This document shows positions 33,917-44,582 of a stretch of DNA of 64,000 nucleotides, piece by piece (the first letter of the stretch is position 1; each line of letters begins with the position of its first letter). The translations under genes and the position numbers were made by a program. The notes under the pieces are model-generated. The model was not told where the DNA came from, did no database searches, and worked only from the letters and a program-made list of their open reading frames with translations. The stretch is taken from positions 31,325,274-31,389,273 of the forward strand of contig OZ022257.1 of NCBI GenBank assembly GCA_963978905.1, given 5' to 3'. The stretch is from Trichostrongylus colubriformis. Taxonomy: Eukaryota > Nematoda > Chromadorea > Rhabditida > Trichostrongylidae.

Positions 33917-35195
33917 TTAGGTTGTTGCAAAATTAATTTCGGAAATGGACCGCATACTTCAAACTACTATAACTCAGCTTAGACACAAGTTTATCGATCG
34001 AAGTAAAAACCATCAGAATCTACACACTTTTGCCAACGAATAGGCAATAAATCTATGCCTTCACTATAAAAACTACTATCACGAGAATCAACGAAGTCAA
34101 GGAAGGCGCATTCAACATCATCTAAATTAGTAAATTGTTTCTGACGCAGATGAGAATTGAGGGCTCGAAAAAAGTGATAGTCTGTTGGGGAAAGGCCGGG
34201 AGAAAACGCTGGGTGAGGGAGAACTTCTATACCCAAGTGGGTCAATTTTTGCCGAGTGATTTGTGAGGTGTGTGGCCTTGCGTTGTCCTGCAACAGGATC
34301 GGCCCTCCTCTATTCACCACTGCCGGCCACAATTTTTGCAACTTTCTATACATTTGCTCCAGATCACAACAGTAAGACTCTGCTGTGACTGGCTGACCAG
34401 GTTGCAAGAAACTGTAATGGATTACACCTTTGCAACACCACCACACAGTAATCATAACCTTTTTAGGTGAAGGTCGGGTTTAGGAAAAGTTTTTGTAGGA
34501 GCATCCTTATCTACCCAGACTAATCCCCGCTTCCTGTTATCATAAAGAACCCATTTTTCATCTACAGTCATGATACGGTTTACAAATGGCTCATTTTTAT
34601 GGCGAACTAGGAGATTAGAGCAGGTGTCGAAACGTGCCAGACGCTGCTCATCGGTCAGGTCATGAGGCACCCACTTCGACATCTTCACCTTGCCGATTGT
34701 CAGCAAATGTCTGGCCACTGTAAAGTAATGTACGCCTAGGTCTTCTGCTAACGTACGAGTATTCGTCTCCAGATTTGCTTCGACGGCTCTCCTTAAATCT
34801 TGATCATTAAGCGATGACCTGCGGCCGCGACCCGACTTCTCTTCGAGATCAAAATCGCCAGAAGCAAATTTTTTAAACCAGAGCTCCACTGTTCGTTTGC
34901 AAGGACAATTCGTCCCAAAAAAACTGCTGAGATTACGAGCTGCCTCCGCTGCGGAGTGTTCCAATTTAAACTCATAAAGCATGATGACTCGATAGTCGCG
35001 TCGGTTCATGATTATACGCAGCCCTGGAAAAGGCCGGCTGGAAAACTTAGAGCGACATTCATAGAAGTTTCTGAAAGAGCAGAAAAAAACCGACCAAATG
35101 GTATGCCTGGCGTTCCTTGGGATGGAATAGTTCAGGGTAAAAAATCTACTTATTTATACATACCTTGAAACCGAATTAATTTTGCAGCAATCTAA
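33917..35195 (-). mobile_element. full-length mariner element, 1279 bp
   Basis: The termini TTAGGTTGTTGCAAAATTAA at 33917 and its complement ending at 35195 (TTTTGCAGCAATCTAA) are flanked by TA. The single gene lies on minus between them. Size, TIR style and gene position match complete mariner elements. A few TIR mismatches and one apparent indel in the gene are the only visible damage, making this the youngest-looking DNA transposon in the window. Confidence 0.93.
33991..35009 (-). pseudogene. mariner transposase, split by one frameshift
   Basis: The first frame (35009-34452, 185 residues) carries MNRRDYRVIMLYEFKLEHSA, a double helix-turn-helix, WFKKFASGDFDLEEKSGRGR, and the first catalytic Asp in IMTVDEKWVLYDN. 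The second frame (34455-33991) continues MITVWWCCKGVIHYSFLQPG, then GPILLQDNARPH (second Asp) and SPGLSPTDYHFF (third Asp, 34 residues between, the D34D spacing of mariner). It ends at RWQKCVDSDGFYFDR. The break lies in a short A run on the coding strand near 34460, where one base appears to be missing. All three catalytic aspartates are present. A sequencing error is possible. Confidence 0.9.
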
Positions 35196-35998
35196 TACCT
35201 TGCGCCTTCTTTCCACTACCGCCTTTACCGTAACGACTACGAGCGACCCACTGAGGTCGCCGTCATGCCGGATTACAAGGAGAGCCGCCCGCTCGGCTGA
35301 GCTCTTTCCTCTCTTCTGAACCTCTTGGAGGCCCCGCCTCCAATTTATCCTCGGCGCTGGTATGTTATCGATGAGTCATCGTGAACTCCGTTTCACGACA
35401 GTAAAACCCCTTTCCCGTCAGTAAATCTCAATGTGGACGACCATCCTGTCATGAGGCGAGTAGCCTGGATGACTCTGCCATTTGCATGTAGCCAAGTAAT
35501 TGATGCGCAAAAACAGCGAGGATCCAAGAAACTAAAAGGCATCCCATCATTAAGTGCAGATTAGCGAAGATAACAAGTGAGAATAAATAAAAAGGAAAAG
35601 AAGAATAAAAAAACTCGCAAATTCTACTGGTAAGTGGCAAAAATCAAAAACACCAAAAAATCAGCTGATCGGTAAAGGATAAATAATCAGCTGATTGGTA
35701 AAGGGCACACGATGTTTTGTATACGGAAGCGCGCCCTGATCGCTCCAGCCATCCACATAGCCTTGGCCCCTCCCACTTCAGCCAATCAGGGAAGCTCGTC
35801 GCTAGGAGGCGGGCTGCCATGATGTTAGGCGGCTTGCCCTGATGAGGCCGCCTCTGCCACAGATCAGGGGTCGCCTTCAACGGGGGACTTCGCTATACAT
35901 AGACCTTTCAGACCCATAATTTTTCACTGAATGACTCCTTTTGGGATTCTTTTCCACCCACACTACTCCCATCACTGTCTTTGAGAGGGACCGCAGGG
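35196..35998. other. possible promoter/leader region, no gene called
   Basis: Contains two CAGCTGATYGGTAAAGG-type direct repeats (near 35662 and 35689) and several GGC-rich short inverted repeats. It leads into the candidate first exon at 35999. It could be a retrotransposon LTR or a host promoter. No diagnostic signal decides this. Confidence 0.3.
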
Positions 35999-36046
35999 AT
36001 GACTGACCTCCGAAGAAGCTGGAGAGCTCAGCTCAATCAGTCCAAG
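35999..36046 (+). CDS. candidate first coding exon
   Basis: An ATG at 35999 begins MTDLRRSWRAQLNQSK and stops at a consensus donor, CCAAG|GTGAGA, exactly in phase 0. The sixteen residues are charged and lack a signal peptide. I could not find the following exon: the next kilobase is filled by a palindromic GC repeat and a mariner-type insertion. The start could be host or belong to a BEL/Pao-like element, whose first exons can look similar. Confidence 0.3.
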
Positions 36047-36167
36047 GTGAGACCACGGTCATGATGATGTCTTAACTTAGCATAAATGCCGGATCAGCAT
36101 AGGAAATGAAAGTGCGACGTTGATAGAATCGACTACTCGTGAGCCTCATGTTTTATAGGGCCTTAGC

Positions 36168-36247
36168 CCATAACGAACGACGTGCGCCACCCGTGGCGCA
36201 CGCTAGAACTGGACCTGGGGACGACGTGCGCCACGGGTGGCGCACGA
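36168..36247. repeat. GC-rich palindromes GTGCGCCACSSGTGGCGCAC, two copies
   Basis: CGTGCGCCACCCGTGGCGCACG at 36181 and CGTGCGCCACGGGTGGCGCACG near 36225 are each almost perfect palindromes (written here only as motif names) and can fold as 10-bp hairpins. A third, imperfect copy with the same upstream CCTGGG context lies at 38635-38662. The left block is preceded by CCCATAACGAACG, and the 38.7-kb copy is followed by CGTCCGTTATGGG, its inverse. Confidence 0.7.
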
Positions 36248-36384
36248 CATTCAAAATAATTTTTCTTCTAGCTTTCCAGTATTTCCAAGAATCTAGTTGT
36301 ACACGTATACACTGCTAGTATTGAAGAATAGCATATGTTCTCAGGACCGGTGCAGCATAAATTTTACCGGATATACAACAAATA

Positions 36385-37598
36385 CCCTAAAGTCCCATAG
36401 ATAAGAGCGGCACGTAGATAAGAGCGGTTTGTGCTAGAAAATAAAAATTGACGTTTGTATACGTTTTTCTTTGGCGCTGTGTGCTCATGATTATCGCATC
36501 AATAGCCCACAACTTTACCTTTATTCTTACTGTTCTTTGTACTTTTTCTATTGCTATTTTTTATTGGCTGGTAAGGAAAGTTTTGGCCGCATTCGCGCGT
36601 TCACAAGATAGACTCAAATTTCGAAGCGCGTCTACATGAATTAAATTACAAGTTGTGCACCTTAGATAGAGAAGAAGTTGCTTTTTCTGGATATATGCTT
36701 TTCTTGAAATGTTACAAGTTTTTCGAGTTATTAGGAAAATTATAAAGTACTGCGAAAATGGCACTTTTTAGATGATTTCACTTCACGAGTTTTTGTTTAG
36801 CTGAGCCCCAGCGAAGGTGACCACAAATGTGAGTGCTGTAAGGGAAGGGGGTGAAGCATTGTACTGAACACTTTGTCCCTGGTTTCAGAAGTGCAGAAAT
36901 GAGAACGAGTTGCTCGAATTTTCAATTGATCAAATCGCTTTAACTGAAGCGACAGAAAGCGATGAGCGCCCATACTTGCAGGGGATATCCACAAGTATTG
37001 GCCCTCAACAAACAAGCTTGACCAACCACCTCGGGTAGCCTTGATTTGGAAAAACTCAAAGAAATGGGTGCCGAGGGACCCCTCAGGGCAGCTATGCGCA
37101 AGCGCATTTTCCACAAATCCTCTTCCAGTAATTGAAGCAGTTGAAGGTTGAAGCCATCACTCGTCTATCATATTCACCAGATCTAGCGCTAACTAGGCCT
37201 CACTTTTCCAAACATCTGGACAGCTTCTTCAGCAGCAGCGTGTTCGGAAAAAATGATGGTTTGAAGTCGACTTTTTTGCTTTCGCGCTCTATGAATCATC
37301 AGCCCTTTTTCAAAATAAGATATGCAAGTATCCTTAATACTACCAAAAGTGTAGCGAATCAAATGGTGTTTATTCTGTGAGAAAAGATGCAGTCTGAGCC
37401 GAGTTATGATTTCCCGAAGTTGAAATTGCGAAACCAGCTATGAGAAATCTAATTTTACTGTTACATTAGGAGTGACTGCTGCTGGAGAGAAATTTGAAAC
37501 GATGCTAATTTTCAAAATTTTTTTAAAGAATTTTGAGAATTTTTAAGAATTTTTTTTTGCCGGTAAATCAAACCGCTCTTATCTATGGGACTTTAGGG
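36385..37598 (+). mobile_element. 1.2-kb mariner-family element, decayed
   Basis: The termini CCCTAAAGTCCCATAGATAA at 36385 and its complement ending at 37598 are flanked by TA. A transposase C-terminal relic is present on plus at 37132-37380. The 5' two thirds of the interior are not readable as transposase. Confidence 0.8.
37132..37380 (+). pseudogene. mariner transposase C-terminal relic
   Basis: SYSPDLALTRPHFSKHLDSF matches the family's YSPDLAPTDYHFFxHLDxF, but the third catalytic aspartate region (TDYH) reads TRPH. The end MNHQPFFKIRYASILNTT...SVANQMVFIL matches the usual FFxxGIxxLPxRWxKxVANxGxYF terminus. Frameshifted upstream. Confidence 0.65.
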
Positions 37599-37801
37599 TA
37601 ATATGCGATTGACTTCAAATGCGGAACCTTTCCAATTATACAAACAAATAAATGACAACAAGCTTTTTTGCCACAATCAATGAGAGGAGAATGTATGGCA
37701 AACTTGAAAGCATGTCAAGCAATAGAAAGCCCTACATGAGGAACATTTTGTGGTTACCCGTTTGGCATGGGATCTCGCATAAGGTGCACCCTTTGACTTT
37801 C

Positions 37802-38131
37802 TTAGGCTTTTGTAACAGCCAACACATCTTCTTCTAGACACCCGCCTGGGTCCTCAACCTCCAGCAGTAGAGCACGAGCACGATATCTTTGGCGGCGGTC
37901 TCCCATAGTAGACTCGATGATCCTGGACTTGACTTTCATGGTTGGATTTTTCTCAGCCACTTCAGACACCGCTGCAATAGTTTCTAATAAAGCTGTACCA
38001 CAAATAAAGCATTCACCAGGTACAGATGAAGCACAGGTGAAGCATCACTGAAAGAGCATACCTGGTGGAGGAATATTTGGAACGGCATCACTCGACACAG
38101 ACAAATCAGGCGATACAAGCTTAGCTCTTTC
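37802..38131 (-). CDS. last two exons of a host gene
   Basis: Minus strand. Exon 38131-38062 (70 bp) lies between GTGTTTTCAG and CACCAG|GTATGC and encodes ERAKLVSPDLSVSSDAVPNI plus PPP in phase. After a 90-bp intron ending CTATTGCAG, exon 37971-37802 continues in the right phase: AVSEVAEKNPTMKVKSRIIE, STMGDRRQRYRARALLLEVE, DPGGCLEEDVLAVTKA, stop. An alternative acceptor 12 bp upstream (TTTATTAG) is also in frame and would add ETIA. Phase agreement over a strong donor/acceptor pair makes this convincing coding sequence. The family is unknown to me. The protein end is basic then acidic, soluble, possibly helical. Upstream exons were not found with certainty. Confidence 0.55.
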
Positions 38132-38519
38132 CTGAAAACACAATCTCCGAAAACACAGGAACACATTTCTTTGGAGCGTGAATACCCCACGTTCAGGATT
38201 CTCTCCTTCTCCATTTGGGAACCATCACAATCCATAGACTTCGGTTTTGTCCCAAGGCACGTTTCCTTTCCCTTCGAAAATCACCTCGCGCTTATCTTAC
38301 TACTCAAAATGTTAACTGGTGACTAGAGCAGTCGAATAATCCAACAAGAGCGATAAACTGAAATGTAATGGGAATGAAAAGGTACCAGCAAATCTATATC
38401 ACAAATGCTGAAGAACTGCCTAAGTTTATGATTGTGAGTAGTGAAAATAGTGATTGCGAGTAGTGAAAACAAGATGTGAAAAGTGTAGTGAAAATGTGAA
38501 CTAACAAGAAATCACTGAA

Positions 38520-38730
38520 GAGTATAAGTGCGAACTGTGTTACTTTGGCGCGCGCCAACTTTTGCTTCCCCGTCTGCGTCCTCTCAACGAGATATCCGTC
38601 CCCGTATGACGAAACAAAACCTGCCCTGGGTGCCGACGTGCGCCACGGGTGGAGCACGCCCGCGAGACAAAAAAAAAACGCGCCCGTCCCAGAGGCCGTC
38701 CCGCGCAAAAACGCCGCCGTCCGTTATGGG
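38520..38730. repeat. GC-rich repeat with palindrome, partner of 36168-36247
   Basis: Contains TGGCGCGCGCCA, a CCTGGGTGCCGACGTGCGCC block matching 36215-36235 in the same orientation, an A run and CGTCCGTTATGGG. It may be the other terminus of a larger element beginning at 36168 (see findings) or an independent fragment. Confidence 0.45.
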
Positions 38731-38739
38731 TAAAACATT

Positions 38740-40329
38740 CTTTTGAGAAGCTCTGCCTTTTTATTCGTAAGCATGCGCTTCAGTAGAGCTTCTTTAGCTC
38801 GTAAGAAGGCAGGTATACATAAAATTGCAGTTGCATTGCAAGTGTTTCACATAGATGCGGAGTGTGAACGGTCGTCCTGTTGTGCAAGGTAATTTGATGC
38901 ACCAGGATTTCACAGGGTGAGGGGCATGGCTCAGGGGTCATCCCTGATTCTACATCTCCTCCGAAGACGACACTGCAGTTAAGATTGCTCGCTGCAGATA
39001 TGATACAAGTTGGTCTAGCTCACAGTACTGCGCGAGTAACACAGTAGAATTATGTAATGAGGAAATGGTCGATGTTGACTTTTTGCTGAGCAACTATTTT
39101 CCAATCTAGGTGATAGGTATCAACCGATATCGGAGGTATCACCGCTGAGGAAAGTCTATTCTTCAGAGATCTAAATGATTAAGCGGCCATTTTAGTACGT
39201 GTGGTGAGACATATCATTTGCTATCACTAAAAGGCTTACATGTTCACAAATCAGAATTGACTGATTCTATACCGCTGCTGGGATGGGCAGTGATAGATGA
39301 TGCGCAGTTATGATCTTTTTGTTCTGGTATCACGCGAGTACCTTCTTTGTCAACAGAGTACGCGAGCTATTCGCCTCCTAACACTTGAATTCATGAGATT
39401 CGATGAGGTTACGTAGTCAACTCAAAGCCTGAATTGATCAATTTAGCGAGTAATGTATCTGCAGTGAGGTTCTTGACTGCAGTGTCTTCGAGATGATGGG
39501 GTGGAGAACTTAGAATGCCTCTGAGCCGTGTCTCTCATCTAGTGAAATGTTCTGCACCTGTGAAAGTTTTACCACTGTTGGCACTGTACTCTCTGACCGC
39601 GCTCTCCTTGTGTTTCAATGGTCCCGATGGTAGCGAAGCATCATTTTCTTCGCACTAATCCACTCTTGCCTTTGACCTTCTTGTACCTCCTTAAGATGCC
39701 GTGTGGTATCTTCGCCGTTGTACCTCACACGTGCCGAGGATCATCACGGATCTCAAAGCGTTTCCGAAACGGGTTTTCTCAGGCACCCATATTCAGCATG
39801 TGAACAGATAGTTTTCTGTTGGACGATTACGGTTTGAGGCTGTTATAAAATATGTGTACATAGCACTAACAATATGCTGGTCCTGGATCTCCATTTTTTT
39901 GATAATTCATCTTTACCCATGCTTACTATCTCTTTTCTCCGAGAATTTTCGAGGTATTGTAGGCTGTGGTATCGCATTATCCGACGATGGAGACGACGTC
40001 AGTAGCTGTCGAAGAACCCTGCCATAACGGGGGGAGGCTAGAACGACGGTCAGCAGGGTTCGGCGCTTTTATACATACCTAATAAAGATGAAAGCTACAT
40101 AGTTAGCGTTTCTGGTAGTAACGATTTCAAATGTGTTTCGCACTGTATTTTGACCTCTCGCATATAGGAAACGAGCTACAGGACTGTAGTGGGTAAGGGA
40201 ATATGGTGTTTGCCCTCCGTTAGAAACTGGCAATATGCATAAGTTGATTGAGCCATGAACTCTGAAAGTTGCCAGTGTATTTGCGCTTACTATCGGCGCT
40301 GAACTGTCTGCAAAACATGGATCAATTAA
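38740..40329. other. intergenic/intronic, no recognised gene
   Basis: A GAGAAGCTCTGCC...AGTAGAGCTTCTTTAGCTCG stretch at 38752-38810 resembles the hairpin motifs in the 6.4-7.7 kb palindrome. A GAACCCTGC/GCAGGGTTC inverted repeat spans 40014-40068. No coding exon was identified. Confidence 0.4.
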
Positions 40330-40393
40330 CTAGCAGCAGCAAATAAGGTCAGAAATATGAATATTCAGGTAACGGGAAACTTCAAACACTGAC

Positions 40394-40538
40394 CACATCG
40401 TCCTAAGAAGCACTGCCTTTTGTCCATCGTCCATTACAGTAAAGGTCAAGAGGTCCATTACAGGTTCACAAGATTTTGCCCATTCTGCGCGGCAAACATC
40501 AGGTTTGCGTGGACAACTCACGTCATAAAAACAGTTGG
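40394..40538 (-). CDS. candidate coding exon, cysteine-containing
   Basis: The minus-strand frame follows ATTTCTCAG at 40538 and reads NCFYDVSCPRKPDVCRAEWA, KSCEPVMDLLTFTVMDDGQK, AVLLRTMW. A possible donor G|GTCAGT closes it at 40394. Four cysteines in 30 residues suggest an extracellular or secreted segment. The donor is weak, and the next acceptor I tried downstream would give a stop, so the 3' boundary is unsure. It may belong to the same gene as the exons at 42.2-44 kb. Confidence 0.32.
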
Positions 40539-40832
40539 CTGAGAAATAAAGGATATCTTTATTATTAAAGTAAGCATACAAATAGAATATTATCGAATCG
40601 ATCGGAGTACTCCGTCTACGGAACAGGCGTTTCGCCTCTATGTCAAGTGATCATTAATTGAAACTCAGCAGTATAATCTTACGCTGGCGTTGTCCGCCAC
40701 CAGTTCAACAGGAACAGTAAACACATTTTGATATTGCCATTAAGGAAATGAAAAGACAAATTTTCATGACAGAAAGGCAGACTTGAATGATTCTAAATTA
40801 ACACCGTGAAATGGTTCAAAATGTTGAAGGTA

Positions 40833-41144
40833 TCAGGAGGAAGGGAGAGAAAGGATGTTTGAAGTCGTGAGGGCTTTTATTTGAGAAAAGACCTCTCCAC
40901 ACCTCCGGACGCTGGCTGATACTATTGTTAATGGAGCGCAAAAGGCGTCAGCCTCCGGCCTGTGCGGTAACTGTGTCTTCATTAAGCACATGGTGCGAGC
41001 GGGCCTGAGGATTTTATTTCCCATATCTGGACAAGGCTGTGATAGTGAACCCGAAGCGGGCTCCTCTGTACTACACTCGCGAGATCCATAAATTCTCCTC
41101 TTCTTACAACGAGCCATTTCATTTACGATGAACATTCTGAATAT
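40833..41144 (-). CDS. candidate terminal coding exon
   Basis: After CTCTCTTCCGCAG (41145) a 103-codon minus frame reads IFRMFIVNEMARCKKRRIYG, SRECSTEEPASGSLSQPCPD and onward to a stop at 40833. The first part is protein-like, and the CKKRR run resembles a juxtamembrane segment. The second half is less distinctive. No partner exon joined with confidence. Confidence 0.27.
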   Translation of the reverse strand: MFRMFIVNEMARCKKRRIYGSRECSTEEPASGSLSQPCPDMGNKILRPARTMCLMKTQLPHRPEADAFCAPLTIVSASVRRCGEVFSQIKALTTSNILSLPSS

Positions 41145-41404
41145 CTGCGGAAGAGAGATATCGATCGGAGGCACTACATTTATTATAAGCGCAAGTGTTT
41201 GGTTAAAACCTCAAATTCAGATGAAGATCGCTATAGTGATAGTGATCACTCCAAGTCTCTCCACGCGCCCAAATCACAACGGAAGTAGTAAAGTATCAGC
41301 CGCGATCCAATCCGACTTTCCACGCCTATACCCCTCATAACGACTGATGAGTGATTTGTGATCGGAAGCTTTGTGGTGACGGTCTTAATCCTTCCATATT
41401 ATAA

Positions 41405-41795
41405 GCCAGTAGCTTTTTAAGTTCGTTTGTCGGTATGTCTGTATATTGGTCAGTGTCTCGGTATGCTTGTCTGTCCGTTCACAGATGTGATTATGATGAA
41501 GGAGTCGATAGAGAAAAGATCACTCACGGAAAGAGTAGCTAAATGGTTTCGCAGCATCAATTTTGGATTCGACTAGCATCTCTCCCTTATATGTATAAGG
41601 TCCTATTCAGCATTCTCGCTGTCATTCTGCGGTGTGATGACGCCGCATTATAACAACAATTGCAATGTTTGACAACTCATGGTTGGCTCAGACAGCTATC
41701 ATAATGTGCATAGCAGGCCGCAAACGACCGTCCTTTAGAGGGTAGAGCGGTAGGACTCCGATTTCTATGACTAAAGGGTGGCACCGAGGGATGTG
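41405..41795 (+). repeat. dispersed repeat, copy 2 (pairs with 24210-24650)
   Basis: It has the same ordered phrases as copy 1: a CTGTCTGTCCGTTC run, TGTCATTCTGCGGTGTGATG, CATGGTTGGCTCAGACAGCT and TTTCTATGACTAAAGGGTGG. About 150 bp between phrases are shorter or rearranged relative to copy 1. Confidence 0.5.
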
Positions 41796-42207
41796 TGGAT
41801 AAGTGTGGATTTGACGAACTCAGTCGCTTCTATCTTTGCTAAACTCGTCGTTGAATAACTCCTTTTAGCATTATCTCATACGTGTACCGCTCTTCGTCAA
41901 GGCGCCCACCCTCCTGCAGCACCGGCTGCCGTATGTCGGCGTATAGTTGGCAGGCAAAGTAATCCTACGGATGGTTTCAACAGCTTTGGAGAGCCACTTG
42001 AGATGTCGGGTTCACCTTACCACTGCACAACACTGTTCTGTGCTTTTTGTCCCAATCGCTATTATGCGAGCACATTTATGTCCTGTCATATCCTCCGCTT
42101 CTGAAGTATACTGGATCATAAAATTTTTTCGCATCGCCTGAGGCTGCAAGACGCCTCCACTTTACGCTTTCAAAGTTTATGCTGTGACGCAAGAAGCATG
42201 CACTCAC

Positions 42208-42862
42208 TTATATGGCAGCGCAACCATTTGAATAATTAGTTTTTCCGCTGAGAATTCTGTCATGGTGCAGGATAGATGCGAGATGGAGATGTCACCTAAA
42301 GGTGTGGGATCATGAGAGGCACTTATTCCTGTGCTGTTATCTCTCACCAAACGTTTATTTCTGCCTAGGTTATAGCGAAAAAGGAGAGGGTGTTCATTCT
42401 TGCTGGAGCAAGCGTCTGCAAAAATAGGGCCAAACGCCAAGCGCAGTACAAAACCCTCCTCCACTGCTATTCATCTGAGTTCGTATAAAAGTAACACTAG
42501 CCGTCCTCGAGCTAGACTGATTAAACATCAACAGTTTTGGAGTACCGTTATGTTCCGAGGCGTCAAGTTGATCGAAGCGCGCGTGAAGTAGCGTGATCTT
42601 ATGAATGCAGGTCATCATTTTCTCACAAAAAATAGTTGGGGAAGGTAGGGATCTACTATGCTCTTTTTCGCTCAAGTCAGTGTAAGGGATAGAGCGTAAT
42701 AGTGGATGGGCTCCGACCGAATCTGTTGGAATCATGCAAAAACAACGATTCTGATCTAGTAGGCAAAGCGAAAGAAATATGAAATTGGTGCTCACGTATG
42801 TAGTTGGGAGCATACATTCTCACGCTATCATTCCCCACCTTAAACCATCCTACAGTTATGCA
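42208..42862 (-). CDS. two joined exons of an unrecognised host gene
   Basis: Minus strand. Exon 42862-42796 (acceptor TACCTTAG, or a shorter start after ACTGTAG) encodes TVGWFKVGNDSVRMYAPNYI and ends ATAC|GTGAGC. The 380-bp intron ends CTATTTTTGCAG. Exon 42415-42208 continues in matching phase with HACSSKNEHPLLFRYNLGRN, KRLVRDNSTGISASHDPTPL, GDISISHLSCTMTEFSAEKL, IIQMVALPY, then a consensus AA|GTGAGT donor. Phase match across strong splice signals over 90 residues makes this real coding sequence in my view. NDS and NST are possible N-glycosylation sites, fitting an extracellular region. The domain is not recognised. The next exon, needing one base to complete a codon, was not identified. Confidence 0.55.
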
Positions 42863-43129
42863 CTAAGGTATCTGTTTCTACTTAAGCCTTGTTAAGGAAG
42901 AAATAAGGCTTCCCCTGAGCTGAGGCTCAGGCAAAGCTTGAGTGAATATAGCGCCAGAGGCTAAGAGTCATTAGATCGAACAAAAAGCTCTCACCGATTT
43001 CACATCGACTATTTCGTCCTGATTTTTCAGCACCAAGTTTCGCGACTTTTCAGATTATTCGAGTACTATTTTGCAGAGAACAACCTGATCTTTCATCCAC
43101 ATATCAACGCTAGAGACGTTTTTCAAAAG

Positions 43130-43350
43130 TCTGGGACTTGTCTATTTGCTACGAAATACATATTTCGCGCCGCAGCAAAGCCTTTTTTAAATGATATGGC
43201 TGGTGGTAAGATGACCCAGCGAAGGTGCACCGTAAGTGATAGCAGCTGCTGAGGGATAATGGGCCTCAAAAAGCGAATGTCTACATATTTGTTTCTCCTT
43301 TTGCTCTCACATCAGAGCGCTGACACTCATAGGTAGCGACTTCCTCATAC
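43130..43350. repeat. fragment of the satellite element end
   Basis: TTGCTACGAAATACATATTT, CGCGCCGCAGCAAAGC and AAGTGATAGCAGCTGCTGAG correspond to the end block and first array unit at 46850-46960 in the same orientation. It is truncated on both sides. Confidence 0.55.
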
Positions 43351-43875
43351 CAGTCTAATGATCACCTGGTTTCCCTGACTGGATGCGTAGTTCCTTATAT
43401 GCAAATCCAGCGGAAAAGCATTCGAAGAATTTCAAAGTGCCTCACTTCATGCTATCGTAACTTCCATCATTAGCCTATGAGTGCGGATTTCCGCAGCGGA
43501 TTCCACGATGGCTGCTTGTTTCATACCATATCTTCAGAACGAGATGCTTCGAAGGAAGCCGGTCAAGGAATTTTTTTTTCCGTCGAAGTGGCGAGTTCTT
43601 CCCACGTTCCTAAGAAAATTATTCATTGTGTCTGCGATTCCTTTGGTACAAATCTTTTGCTCACAGAAGTCCAACGGGAAAGTGACTGACATCAGCTGGA
43701 CTTGCGGGATGCGCCATGCATGAGAATTCAATCAAAATTCCTGGTGACTACAATCGCTTCTCCGGTCTGTACAGTGGCTTCCTAGCAGCAGTTTACGTGC
43801 TTGCAACCAAAGATGAAAGAAGCGCATACCAGCTAAATATTCATTTTCATCCCATTATCTGTTTAGTATTCATAC

Positions 43876-44020
43876 CTGTTCCTGACTGTGAAACGGCGCG
43901 ATTCTTGTTGGCCGTCTTCGTTGCGGGACGCGTCATGCATGAGGTTTCCATAGATGTTTCCGGAGAGAGGGATGTCGAAATAGCCTTCCACAAGTCTTAA
44001 AACTTCGCGGAAAGAAAATT
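43876..44020 (-). CDS. coding exon of an unrecognised host gene
   Basis: The minus-strand frame follows a TTTTTACTAAG site and encodes FSFREVLRLVEGYFDIPLSG, NIYGNLMHDASRNEDGQQES, RRFTVRN, ending AACAG|GTATGA. It is 145 bp with no stop. The sequence is varied and clearly protein-like. The acceptor is weaker than the donor, so the exon may start later (after a TTTTAAG at 44001). It lies upstream and on the same strand as the exons at 42.2-42.9 kb, so they may form one gene, but exon phases between them were not bridged. A degenerate copy of its middle part lies 150 bp downstream (43690-43745). Confidence 0.5.
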
Positions 44021-44341
44021 CTTAGTAAAAATAGGATCTGCATTGTTATTGTAGAGGAAAAATGTACCACATCTAATGATTTTTTGCTTCATTACAATCG
44101 ATCGTGCTGAGCGGAATTATGATCTGACAAAGTTGGGCAATGCAAAAGGGAGGATCGAAAAATGCTAATTGTTAGGATGGGCAAAAAAAAAACCAAAAGG
44201 GATCTTTTCGCCCGATCGTACACTAAGCATCCCTCTAAATGGCCCCCAGTACATTACACCATAAAATTCCCCACGCACGTAATAGTGACAGAGACGGAGA
44301 ACATCACATGTTGAGCAGTAATGAAGTGAATACGACACCAC

Positions 44342-44582
44342 GGGTGGGGTCCACGAGGTCGAATTTCCGCTTCGCGGCGGTGCACTCGCGGCGCCCCCTT
44401 ACGACTCGCCGTATCTATTGCCCTTGGTCGCCCGGCTGAGCGTGACTGCTTCACGTCTGCGCTTTCCACTCATGCCACACTGCCTCGCTTGAAGACTGCC
44501 ATGCCCTGCCACTGGCACTCGCACCCACCATGCCGCACATCGCGCGCGGCTGCGCGGAAATTCGACCTTGTGGACCCCACCC
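44342..44582. mobile_element. 241-bp GC-rich MULE-like MITE, 9-bp target duplication
   Basis: The termini GGGTGGGGTCCACGAGGTCG at 44342 and the complement ending at 44582 are flanked by CGACACCAC (44333-44341) and CGGCACCAC (44583-44591), a 9-bp duplication with one change. The interior (GCCACACTGCCTCGCTTGAA) matches the element at 48874-49140 although the outer termini differ. No coding capacity. Confidence 0.8.

Noticed and set aside
40014..40068. GAACCCTGC...GCAGGGTTC inverted repeat
   Set aside because: Nine-bp arms with an unstructured 37-base loop are easily found by chance. No repeat copies elsewhere in the window.
41900..42150. Minus-strand frame reading DAKKFYDPVYFRSGGYDRT before a stop
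   Set aside because: It is protein-like, but the only good acceptor (CTTGCAG) gives the wrong phase relative to the exon at 42208-42415.
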